Shown piece after piece: positions 53,565 through 64,000 of a stretch of 64,000 nt of DNA. This DNA is from Pardosa pseudoannulata. Its lineage: Eukaryota > Arthropoda > Arachnida > Araneae > Lycosidae. Location of the stretch: the NCBI GenBank assembly GCA_032207245.1, contig CM063508.1:93172039-93236038 (forward strand), read 5' to 3'. Position numbers and translations under genes: made by a program. A model generated the notes under the pieces. It saw only the letters and a list, made by a program, of their open reading frames with translations, was not told the origin of the DNA and made no database searches. Each line of letters begins with the position of its first letter. Positions within the stretch are counted from its first letter, which is position 1.

Positions 53565-53743
53565 ACCCGAACGCTGGCCGATTGATTATGGTGCTGATCG
53601 TCGGTACTGGAGTTCGTGGGCTAGAATCCCACTATGGCATTTATGTTCGTAGCCGTTCGGAATTGGCTTTAAGCAGTAGGTCCCGGTCTCATTAGCCCTC
53701 ATGTGCAATACAGTAGACCGTAGAGCTCGAAACTAAATCAAAC
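53565..53743 (+). mobile_element. tRNA-Arg SINE in array unit 4
   Basis: It sits at the same position within the unit as 51653-51819 and shares its peculiar head (ctggccgattgattat and gctgatcgtcggta) rather than the usual ggccgaatggttagg. It has a fuller 3' body (cagtagaccgtagagctcg). The B box is mutated to gggctagaatccc. Confidence 0.9.
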
Positions 53744-56043
53744 CATACACACTTTATTATATCAGCAAACACAAAACTTAATCTGAACTTACAATGTTTA
53801 AGTTTGATTCAATCAATTAAATCTGAAGGAAAAGAAACCTTAATGAAAAACAGAACCCAAACTGTACTCATTAAAATTCTATGTGACATCATAAAATTGT
53901 ATTACTTTTTCATAAATATCAACAGGATCATTTGTTCTCTTATTACCCAAAAATATATCACCTTACAAAAATGTGAACATATTATCATAAACACAAACTG
54001 AAAAGTAATGTGAAAATGCAAAAAGTTTGTAAAAACATCAACAATTTAAATCACAAATAAAACCTTTATGAAGCAAGTATCGAATGATGATTCATCAATG
54101 TCTCTTCTCGAGATCATATCTTGCGTAACAATAAAGTGTTTTTGATTGATCATTCGTTGCTTAGCAGAATACACAAGAAAGAAATTGTCTTTGGCTTCAT
54201 TTAACATGTTCCTAAAACATTGTTCTTACTATTATGTATCGCAATAAATCTTTGAGGCATTTTTGATATCAAATTCTTAGTTATGGTAGCAGATCAACCC
54301 ACGTTATTTTAAATTAAAGGTAATAGATTATTTTATATATTGATAATGAATTGTTGCATTACAAAGTATAGCTAATAAACATCAAATGAAGCCTTCTTGT
54401 TACATAAAATATTTTGAACACAGATAATGCTTTTTCCTAAACTGCACAAAATGGTAGAAGTTTAATTATATTCAAAGAGAAGCTATTTATATTAAATGTA
54501 AGTTCCGTGTTCATCAGCATAAATTTATAAACCAGAGGAGAAATATCAATTTACAGGATGTCCACACTTTATAACTTAAAAAATGTATTTAAATATACTG
54601 TTACGTTTATACATTACATACATACTTTATTATACCAGCAAAGACTAAACTTAATCTGGATTTACGATGTATGTTTAAGTTTTGTTCAATACAGTTAAAT
54701 CTGAAGGAAAAAAATACTTTAATGAAAAACAGATTCAAAAATTTATTTAATAAAATTATATACGACAACGTAAAATTGTATTACATTTTCATAAATATCA
54801 ACAGGATCATTTGTTCACTTATTACCCAAACATCTATCACCTTAAAAAATGAATATCATATCATGCGCACAAACTAAAAAGTAATGTGAAAATGCAAAAA
54901 GTTTGTAAAAAACATCAACAATTTAAATCACAAGTAAAACCTTTATGAAGCAAGTATCGAATGATGATTCATCAATGTCTTCTCGAGATCGTATCTTGCA
55001 TAACAATAAAGTGCTTTTGATTGATCAGAATACACACGAAAGATATATACTTTGGCTTCATTTAATATGTTCCCAAAGCATGTTTCTTACTATAATGTAT
55101 CGCAATAAATTTTGGAGAATTTTCGATATCAAATTCTTAGTTACGGTAGCAGATCAATCCACGTTATATTAAATTAAAGGTAATAGATTATTTTATATAT
55201 TGATAATGAATTGCTGCATCAGAAAGTATAGCTAATAAATAACAAATGAAGCCTTCTTGTTGTATAAAACATTTTGTATTACAGATAATGATTTTTCCTA
55301 CACTGCACAAAATGGTTGAAGTTTAATTGATGTAGATAAATGTACGTTCCGTGTTCATCAGCCTAAATTCATAAACCAGAGGAGAAATATCAATTTACAC
55401 GCTATCCACACTTTATAAACTAAAAAAGCCTTTAAATATAGTTTTACATTTATACATTATATACACACTTTATTATATCAGCAAACACATAACTTAATCT
55501 GGACTTAACGATGTTTAAGTTTGGTTTAATACAGTTAAATCTGAATGGAAAAAATACTTTAATGAAAAAAAGATTCCAAAATGTACTCAATAAAATTATA
55601 TACGACAGCATAAAATTGTACTACTTTTTCATAAATATCAACAGGATCATTTGTTCTCTTATTACCCAAACATCTATCACCTTACAAAAAGTGAATATAT
55701 TATCGTGAACACAAACTGAAAACTAATGTGAAAATGTAAAAAGTTTGCAAAAACACCAACAATTTAAATCACAAATAAAACCTTTATGAAGCTAGTATCG
55801 AATGATGATTCATCAATGTCTTCTCGAGATCATATCTTGCATAACAATAAAGTGCTTTTGATTGATCATTCGTTGCTTAGAAGAATACACACGAAAGAAA
55901 TATACTTTGGCTTCATTTAACATGTTCCCAAAACATGTTTCTTACTATAATGTATCGCAATAAATCTTTGGGGAGTTTTCGATATCAAATTCTTAGTTAC
56001 GGTAGCAGATCTACCCACGTTATTTTAAATTAAAGGTAATAGA

Positions 56044-56864
56044 GAGAAACATTCTTGAATCTAAATTTAAGAAAAGTGCGTTCTAGAAATAAATTACTCT
56101 TTGTTTATTGTGTACTAAAAGTAGTTATTTTTATTACAAAAGTAATCAAACGTTATATTTAGAGATTGTTGTGTTAACTTATTTTGTTTAAACTCTTTTT
56201 ATCCTGACGGTACTTATAAGCACCGCTTCAATCAAACACCTATACATTCCTAATGAAGCCGTTTTTCCTGATGGTACTCACAATAGCATGAACAATGCAG
56301 TTCCTACAGCAGAAAATATATGGCAGCACCAATCGAGAATCCTTTATATTCGCTTAATTATTGATTTTATAATTGGTGTGCTGCATTGGAAGGTCATATT
56401 GTGGTAGATTTGATACATGTGTTGTTCAGTTGAGTAAATTTAGTGGTTTATTAGCAGTTATTTGGTACTATTACTTTTTAGAGACTTCTATGCTTCGCAG
56501 GTAAGCATTTTATTTGTTTTATTCACAATTTAATGTTTTCTTTTCCATCATAGAGTCAAAAATCATTATTCTTCATTAAGATTCATCTAATTATACAAAA
56601 ATGCAATAAGAAAGTTGATGGTAATTTAATTCAGGATAAAAATGGTTAATACCTTAGATATAAAGTAAGGATAAAATGATACATGTATGTAACAGACATA
56701 CTGGATGAACATACGGAATACAATGAAATATGCCATTTTTACTCTCTTGCTGATGTCGCGGAAAAGTGTTGGAAATTGGAAAAGAGACAAAACCAAAATC
56801 TTATGAAAAAGAAGTTTTATCAACAATAAAGTGCTTTATAAAGATTAAAGGAAATGCTATGTTT
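56044..56864. other. No assigned gene; one strong donor-like site
   Basis: Sequence between the array and the transposon cluster, slightly less A+T-rich. At 56491-56506 the text ttcgcaggtaagcatt is a strong plus-strand 5' splice consensus (CAG/GTAAG), but no open frame of note leads into it; it may be chance or the end of an untranslated exon. Confidence 0.3.
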
Positions 56865-57840
56865 TTAACCACTTAAGGCTTTAGAACGAGTAGCGCTCGC
56901 GCAAATCACGCGTTCGAAATGGCATTAACCCGAGTTTCAATTTGTTCGTAGTTTGCGCAAGTGATGAACGATCCACACTGGACAGACGCTGTTGAAAATA
57001 GTTTTTCGAACTACTGGGTATTGTTTTCTTTGTTATATACTACTGTAAAACATTGCAAAATCTTTTGTAAGTATTTATATTCAGCAATGTTACTCCTTCA
57101 AAATTTCTGAAAAATGCGGGGTTTTTTTATTTATATGCGTACATGTATATTGATAAAATGTTTGATTTTTAAGGGTTCTAATGGAAAGTGACAGTGAATT
57201 GGAGGAATTTAACTTCGATAAATCAGATAGTGGACCTTCGACTTCAGTTTCGAGTTTCTAAACGAGAAGAACAAAATGAAAGCGAAGGAATAAATGAATG
57301 GAGAAATAAGGATAAGTACAGATGTCTCTCCCCCTTCAAGTCCATTTGAATTTATTGGAAAATCGGCAATTGATCCCCAAATTTCATCATTCATTACGCT
57401 TATGCAATTTTTGGTTATTGTATTGATGATGTGTTGAAAAATTGTAAAGCAACATATTTATTTTCTGTACAAGAACAAAGAACGAGGCCAAAGACATCTT
57501 CAAGTGCAACGGATAGTGGTGTGTATACCTTCCAAAGATGCGTATTTTTTTTTCACTATCTTAATGTCTATGAGAATTACAAATAAACCAGAATAAAAAT
57601 TATGTTGGTCCCAAAAGAGTTGTATTTCGACTCCATTTTTTGCAAAAACCACATAAATAGGTGCTAATAAAAATATTTGCATTTTTCAAATAACCAGACA
57701 TTGATGCAGCTATACATCCACATTTTTTTTGTTTTTGTTTTTACCCATTTTAATATTTAGTACATTTCAAATGTGGAAAAGAGAAACTCGATGTTTTTAG
57801 TTACATTTTTGCGAAAATAACCCGAGCGTGAAGGGGTTAA
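56865..57840 (+). mobile_element. piggyBac-like element, internally deleted (976 bp)
   Basis: TTAA at 56865-56868 and 57837-57840. The short terminal repeats TTAACCACTTAAGGC and (from the right) TTAACCCCTTCACGC match at 12 of 15. Inside lies the broken start of a piggyBac-type transposase (57181 onward): an acidic N terminus, then an SPFEFIG block. The C-terminal catalytic and Cys-rich regions are missing, so it is a non-autonomous deletion derivative. Confidence 0.7.
57181..57540 (+). pseudogene. piggyBac-type transposase N-terminal remnant
   Basis: An ATG at 57181 opens a 26-codon acidic frame (MESDSELEEFNF...) that ends at TAA 57259-57261. In another frame, around 57310-57380, a block reads SPPSSPFEFIGKSAIDPQIS, resembling the P-F-x-F-x-G-x-x-G-I region near the start of the piggyBac transposase domain. 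A third frame continues AYAIFGYCIDDVLKN. Stops and frameshifts separate the pieces. Identification rests on these short patterns plus the TTAA-bounded element around them. Confidence 0.55.
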
Positions 57841-57882
57841 ATATACGAGATACCATTATACGATTTTTCCCAATAAATATTC

Positions 57883-58065
57883 GCCGAACGATGGCCGAAT
57901 GGTTAGGGTGCTGGCCTTCGGAACCAGAGTTCTTGGATTCGAATCCCATATTGGCATGGATGTTCGTAGCAGTTCGGAATCGGCTTTAAACAGTAGGTCC
58001 CGGTCTCATTAGCCCTCGTGTTGCAAAAAGTAGACCGTAGTGCTCCAAACCAAACAAACAAACAA
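57883..58065 (+). mobile_element. tRNA-Arg(UCG)-derived SINE, best-preserved copy
   Basis: Head 57883 to about 57954 folds as a tRNA: acceptor gccga pairs with ttggc, A box TGGCCGAATGG (57892-57902), anticodon loop cttcgga giving anticodon TCG, and B box GATTCGAATCC (57936-57946). The body (catggatgttcgtagcagtt, aatcggctttaaacagtagg, ggtctcattagccctcgtg, agtagaccgtagtgctcc) and a ccaaaccaaacaaacaaac tail follow. Anticodon and promoter boxes fit tRNA-Arg(UCG). It encodes no protein and would rely on a partner LINE. Confidence 0.95.
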
Positions 58066-58204
58066 ATTATTACATATTCTTTCCGAATAATCAAGAGATA
58101 GTCAAACTTTGGTTAATGGAATCTCAAAGTTGCGCAATTGACTGTGTGGTTCAGGATTCAAAAATAAAAATTCGAAAAATGCATAAAGCTCCCATTATAG
58201 TATA

Positions 58205-59410
58205 ACAGTTGGTCTGAAAATTTCGTAGGCTGACACTTAAATGGCGCTATTAGTATTAAATCCACATGATTTTTAGTTAGCCCTAACCTTCGAAAGACAT
58301 GTGTATAAATTTGACAGCTGTCGGACTATTAGTTTGTGAGATATAGTATTTTGAGTGAAGCAACTTTTGTTAGTTTGAAAACAGTGGAATTAAAGGTATT
58401 TCGTCTGTTAGTAAAGCATTGCTTTTTAGCGAAAAAAAATGTAGTTTTGAAGCTAAAATTTTAAAAACATTATTCGGACTCTGCACCAGGAAAATCAACC
58501 GTTGAGAAGAGCTTTGGTACGTTTAAACGAGGTGAAATGAGCCCAGAGGACGATGCACGCAGTGGACTGCAAACAGGCTGTTACCGAATAAAACATAAAT
58601 ATCCACAAAATAATTTTGGGTTACGGTAAAGTGAAGTTGATCGAGATATCTGCTACTCTAAATATATCAAAGGAACTTGTTGGACAAATCTTGAGTGAAT
58701 ATTTGGGTATGCGAAACTCTGTACAAAGTTGGTGCCGCGTGGGCTCACAATCGACCAAATTCAACAATGAACTAATGATTGAGTTGAAGATGTTTAATGA
58801 TAATAAACCCGAATTTAAGTGTCGATCTGTGACAATGGATGAAAACTGATTCCCTCATTTCACACCAGACTCCAATCGACAGTCTGACTCGTGAAGAACC
58901 AATTTCAAAGCGAGGTTATGTCTTCATTATTTTGAGATGCACATGGTATAATATTCCTCGACTATCTTCGAAATGGAAAAATCATCGACTATTACATAGC
59001 GTTATATTAGCATTTGAAGGACGAATTTTCGAAAAAACGGTCCCATTTGAAGAAGAAGAAAATGCTGTGTCATCAAGACAATGCACCGTGTCACAAGGCA
59101 ATGAAAACGATGGCAAAATTATATCATTTTGGCTTCGAATTGCTTTGAAATCCACAGTATTCCTCATATTTGGTCCAGAGCAACTTTTTCCTGCTCTCAG
59201 ACCCCAAGAGAATTCTCACTGGATAGAAATTTAGCTCAAATAAAAAAAGTAATCACCGAAAATGAGGCCTATTTAGAGGCTAAAGAAAAATCATACTATA
59301 AAAATGGTATCGAAAAATTTTATGACCACTATAATCATTGTATCGCCATTGAATAAATTTTGATCAAAAATATTTTCTATGTTAGCCTACGAACTTTTCA
59401 GCCCAATTAT
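58205..59410 (+). mobile_element. mariner element, mellifera-type, decayed (~1.2 kb)
   Basis: Terminal inverted repeats of ~31 bp: the left contains ggtctgaaaatttcgtaggc (58211-58230), and the right, read in reverse, gggctgaaaagttcgtaggc. TA dinucleotides at 58203-58204 and 59411-59412 fit the mariner TA target duplication. The length is close to a full mariner (~1.3 kb); the transposase is destroyed. Confidence 0.92.
58384..59356 (+). pseudogene. mariner transposase pseudogene
   Basis: Homologous segments in three frames: VFRLLVKHCFL near the start (GTG where ATG is expected at 58384), SAPGKSTVEKSFGTFKRGEM, a helix-turn-helix-like IEISATLNISKELVGQIL, and LGMR. Then TMDEN (first catalytic Asp kept), LHYFEMHMVY-like text and HQDNAPCHKAMKTMAKL (second Asp kept). 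A C terminus ITENEAYLEAKEKSYYKNGI and EKFYDHYNHCIAIE follows. The third catalytic site, usually YSPDLAPSD, reads YSSYLVQSN, so the triad is broken. There are several stops (including one after TMDEN) and frameshifts. About 324 codons of the ~345 usual for the family are represented. Confidence 0.92.
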
Positions 59411-61623
59411 TAGTAGCGTAGCATAGAGGATAGAAATAACTATTATATTTAGGATTGTACAGTATCTATATTATAAACATTTCTTCCTCAAAAAATTCTT
59501 ATTATTAAAAAAAAACTTTTCATTTATTGCTATAACCAGTAACAATCAGGTTATATAAAGTTTAACAGAGATCTCCAACCTCACCAGAATCATAGCCATG
59601 ATTCAATGAACTGTACAATCTTACGTTTGTTCTTCAAGTAATGACAATTCAGCAAGTTTCAAAAACACATATTTGTAAGTAATTTGTACCCTACATCACT
59701 TAAGTAATGGTACTCACATCGTTACCATAACTTAAGCTACAAGTTTTATTTGGGTGGTGCTAAATGGGTAACAGTTTTGCAGCCTTGTATTGTCATTAAG
59801 GCATATAGTACCTGTCCAGATGGAATAGGAAAACAATTTCAACAAATTAAAAACACTATTATTAAGACTTTAAGAACTGTTGTGCGTTCTCACATCTTTC
59901 GTTCTTAAGCATTTTCAACACTGTAATTCTTAACTGACTCGCTCATTTTTCAGTATTTTCCAGATGCGTGTTTCGAAAAGCACTTAGAAAACTGCAAATA
60001 AGTTGAAAAAAAACTAAAATGAGGCCAATAACAAATTTATAAAAATACATTTATATGTTTCTAAAAATAAGTAAAAATACGTAAACCTTATATATAAAAA
60101 TATAAATTTTCAATAAAAAAGTTAATTTATTTTGCAAAAGCTTTAGGAGTTAAATTAAATATTATAAAACTGCTTCAGAATGTAATTTATATTTGTTATG
60201 GCTTTTTTATGTTTTTAACCTTGTTTTAAATGTTTTTCATCCGGAATATAGCTATGCATCACCTTCAAAATTGACAAACAGGGGGATATTGCGAAATACG
60301 ATTATCTGCAGGTTCGTAGCTGGATGAAATGTTGCCTTTTCAAATCGGCTTTAGCAGCAGTTACCGCACTAAATTATCTTACGCTTTGAAAAATGTTGGT
60401 CGTTATGCTAAAAGAAAAAGAAATAAATTTGTATATAGCAACAGTTTAGTGAAATTCGCACAGTGTTATACCTATGTTAATACTTACTTTATATTAAATA
60501 TCAATATCTGAAGCTCATTTTTTAAATTTTCATAATTAATTTTATCTAAATTAATATATAATAGTTTATTCCAATAGTTAAAAATAATTCATGCAATAGT
60601 TTTTGGTGCTAGCTTTTGCTTAAAATGTATACAGTTTGTATAGTTTGTTTCAAATTTAATTTTGATGCGTATACATGTATAGCTATTTTATCAAAGTATT
60701 ATGCAGTAAACTGAACACTTAATAAAGAAATGAAATATTTGGATCATACAAAACCCAATCCTTCCGAAACATCATTATTCTATTAATCATTATTTAATAT
60801 CATATCATTACATATCATTACTCTATACATATTTATCTCCAAATGTATTAGTTCTGATGTCTAATTTACATGAAAATTGAAGTAAAAAAGGAACTGAGTT
60901 TTTGAGAATACTTTCAAATAATTATTACAGGCCAGGATGATTTTTAAACATATAGTTGTTTTTTAACAAATTAATAAATAGCATCCAATTATTATGTAAT
61001 TCCTTTAACATAACCTCCGTTGAATACCTTTTGAAATAATCAGAATCTTGTACTTCAGTTGAGTACCCAATTAATTTTTCTAATATTTAATTCAAGACTA
61101 ATAATTGGAGCTATGATTTGATATTTATTACTTTAATATAGATTAAAAACAGATTATTTGTATTCAGTTGTATGAATATTTTTTGAATGGGACTTCACAA
61201 TACTACGAGAATATAAAGAAATGCTTTAATTTATCACATATAACGATTTTCATTTGACAGTCATTTTATATTTTACAGTGCATTACTACTTCTTTGACGA
61301 AAATAAAGGAAATACTGTAATCATGATTAATTATATCTGTCATATTAACATGAAAGACTAAATTTTGAAAGGTTTAAGTGTTATGTCTATACTACTTAAA
61401 AGGAAACTTTTATTTTAAAACTTATAATATTCACTTTAATCATTCATCAAATAGTTATTACTAGTTTAATCTTGAGGTCTAATCGTATGAACGTTTCTCG
61501 CATAGAACTAAAACGATAAACCATAGAAGACAAAAATTATAAGTTTAGGTCTTCTGTAACATGAACCACATTTATTAAATGCAATATTTACTTTATATAA
61601 AGAAAAACTTCAATATAACCTTA
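59411..61623. other. No recognisable features
   Basis: A+T-rich sequence. A faint resemblance to the SINE body at 60310-60360 was judged too weak to call. Confidence 0.5.
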
Positions 61624-62019
61624 TTAAACTCTTAATGCACAGTTTTTTTAAAGGCAGGCCAAAAAAATCAATTTTTTAATGTAAAACACCACATTTTCGA
61701 GCGTTGTCTTGCGAAGAAAATTACAAAAATAATCAACATTTTTATTGCAATTTTGGATTTTGTTAACATTAAAGAAAATAGACGATTAATGAAGTAAAAT
61801 TATGTATTTTATACTTTAATAAGTAAGTGTTAAATTATATATACCAATAAAACGATTGTTTTTTTTCACTCATATTTTTATTTTCTATTGTCGAAAGCAC
61901 TCGAGTGTGAAAAATTATAGCAACATAAAGTACAACACAGATCGAATTATCTCGAGTGTGCACAGTTTGGCCAGTTTAGTGCGCTCGAGTTAACTCGAGC
62001 CTGCACTTTAATGGGTTAA
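61624..62019. mobile_element. Probable TTAA element (396 bp)
   Basis: TTAA at 61624-61627 and 62016-62019. The ends share an imperfect inverted repeat: left TTAAACTCTTAATGCACAG; right, reversed, TTAACCCATTAAAGTGCAGG. The right third has repeated ctcgagtgtg motifs (about 61900 and 61952) and an exact 18-bp palindrome gctcgagttaactcgagc at 61983-62000. Subterminal motifs of this sort are common in DNA transposons. Assignment rests on TTAA plus weak termini. Confidence 0.5.
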
Positions 62020-63041
62020 CGCTGCTTGAAATAACTCAAAAAATGATTAGCTGTAAAATGTAGAAATCTTGCGTTGAGAACAATTATTATCTGCTGTTTT
62101 ACTTCGTCATATTTAAATGAAGCCTTCCCTATGTATAACAAAATATTTCAGTATAGCGTTCTTAACGCTGTGAAGTATATCTAGGCTGTCACGAGCAGTA
62201 CTGTATTGCTAACAATAATAACGATACCTTTCAATTTCTCTTTAGCTCTTATTACTTCACTCTGTATTTATGTGTGATGTGTTATAAAAAATTGTGTTTG
62301 ATATTAAGAATAATAATGAAACATGAAATACTGTACCTCACAATGTCTACTAATGATATTTTCCTTTTGAAGGTACTAAAAAACTGTTTTGTCCTGTTTC
62401 AAAGCAGAGTTGACCGATATTTATCTTAGCGACTTTTTACGATAGTCATCCTTAACAATTTACATTTAAACTTTGGTCTAAAATTTTATTTTTATATATC
62501 CTCCCTTACTATCTCAATTTTAATTATACAAATTACATAAAATGATTATTTACATAAAATACGATATAACGTGGGATTGGAGAGATAAACGATATTAAAC
62601 CAAACGTTCACAGTTTATATTTAGGACAATATAATATTCATTAATCTCTTTAAACCATTTATTTTAAAAATTAGAATGAAACATTTATGGTTTCTTTTCA
62701 TTTTCGTTCCATATATTCCATTCACGCCTTAACAGCTTTAATGCAAAAGACAGATTATGACGAGAAATGGGAAGTTTTCACCCAAAGCCTTTTGAACAAC
62801 GTTCGCGGATGGATAGAGAAAGCAAATCGATAAGTGTCTTTCTACATGACATGCTCTTGAATAATAACTAAATAAAAATGATTCATCACTAAGCCCCTGG
62901 GAAGCTACAATGATAAATTCAATATATAATGGCCGAGAATTTTGAATATAGATCCCGAAGAAAATTTATAGATTATGATACATTTCAGTGAACATTCTGG
63001 TGCGAAATGTTTCAAATTTTAAACTATAAAAAAGCTTAAAT
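62020..63041. other. No assigned gene; one 48-codon frame
   Basis: Mostly featureless. A short plus-strand frame, 62687-62833, ends with TDYDEKWEVFTQSLLNNVRG and IEKANR, a non-repetitive composition unusual for the region, but it lacks splice or promoter context and is not called as a gene. Confidence 0.35.
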
Positions 63042-63626
<585 letters not shown>

Positions 63627-64000
63627 TAAAAATCAACATATTTTTTTGGTAAATACCTTAATTTGCTTAATGGCATACTATGTTTTTTATCACCTGAATG
63701 ATGTTTATAAAGCTATATTTATTAACAAACTATCCAAATCGAAAAAAAAAACAAGAAAAAGTAGTTAAAATGTTTTTATGTAAAATTTGGGGCTTGCTGC
63801 TCTTTATTTCCATAGTTCTATTAATTGACAAAACAACATTGTTTCTATACCTGACAATGCTGTTTTTTTGACATATTAAAGAAACTTCATGAAAATGTTA
63901 AATGTATTTCATTTTACTTCTTCACAGTACAAAATTTCATGATTTCAGTGGTCTCCTTTTCATTTTATTAAGTGCATTTTGAATTTAAATCACCCTGTTA
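63627..64000. other. No recognisable features
   Basis: A+T-rich sequence to the window edge, without a supported gene or repeat. Confidence 0.5.

Larger units (their letters stand above)
50484..56043. repeat. Tandem array of ~860-bp units with dimer-level organisation
   Basis: Units begin near ttatatattgataatgaatt at 50484, 51354, 52407, 53268, 54332 and 55191; the last ends at 56043. Shared text includes accagaggagaaatatcaat, taacttaatctggacttac, cataaatatcaacag(t/g)atca, atgatgattcatcaatgtct and agttacggtagcagatcaa. Units 2 and 4 are longer because each holds a SINE. They also share variants that units 1 and 3 lack (tctatgtga, atcataaacacaaac, gaagcaagtatcgaa). Small plus-strand frames at 53804, 54671 and 55511 are the same repeat segment and not genes. 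Confidence 0.95.

Noticed and set aside
53804..55708. Similar 65-68-codon frames (LYYFFININRIICSLIT) in three array units
   Set aside because: They are the same repeat segment; units 1-3 break the frame, and neither composition nor context supports coding.
57883..57954. tRNA-Arg gene
   Set aside because: The tRNA-like fold is the head of a SINE: the same body and tail follow in the other copies, and the stems contain mismatches.
60300..60360. SINE-like text (ggttcgtagctgg ... aatcggctttagcagcagtt)
   Set aside because: Only about 20 bases resemble the SINE body; the rest does not align, so it may be chance or too decayed to call.
62687..62833. 48-codon plus-strand frame with balanced composition
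   Set aside because: Too short, with no splice sites or homology that I can recognise; mentioned only as a curiosity.

Overview
The window is very A+T-rich eukaryotic DNA, by eye about three quarters A+T or more. It has no operons, no rRNA and no long uninterrupted coding sequence. The repeats (a tRNA-Arg-derived SINE, mellifera-type mariner, Tc1 and piggyBac-like TTAA elements, very long TA microsatellites) suggest an arthropod, possibly a chelicerate; that placement is inference and weak. Functionally it looks like intronic or intergenic DNA of a large genome. One convincing host exon is present: half of an immunoglobulin domain at 32024-32172 on the minus strand, with good splice sites. 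The window may therefore lie largely inside long introns of a cell-surface adhesion-type gene read right to left.

Layout. 1-3586: a diverged segmental duplication with a partial third copy. 4363-4917 and 7259-8892: TA microsatellites around a ~1 kb minisatellite (6034-7033) and a perfect 21-bp hairpin (5166-5213). 9-16 kb: several SINEs, a possible small exon (9386-9514) and a 657-bp TTAA MITE (14116-14772) nested in a dispersed repeat. 16-19 kb: a second kind of TTAA element, a TA tract and a Tc1 transposase relic. 19-25 kb: direct repeats, TA tracts, SINEs and a 150-bp minisatellite. 25.4-31.9 kb: a ~300-bp satellite-like array containing a long inverted repeat and a small TTAA element. 32 kb: the Ig exon and a retroposon fragment. 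34.8-38.8 kb and 39.4-45.0 kb: two further tandem arrays. 46-47.3 kb: a short tandem array abutting a second copy of the MITE. 50.5-56.0 kb: an ~860-bp-unit array with SINEs in alternate units. 56.9-59.4 kb: a transposon cluster (piggyBac-like derivative, SINE, mariner). 61.6-62.0 kb: another TTAA element. 63.0-63.6 kb: a TA tract.

The most informative structures are historical. Paralogous copies inside the window serve as empty sites for two TTAA insertions and show exact TTAA target duplication. In the 50-56 kb array one ancestral SINE insertion was copied along with a ~1.92-kb dimer, so the array grew by dimer steps after the insertion. No intact transposase, no tRNA or rRNA gene and no CRISPR array is present. 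I did not find a convincing new molecular system; the novelty is in mobile-element families and tandem-array evolution.
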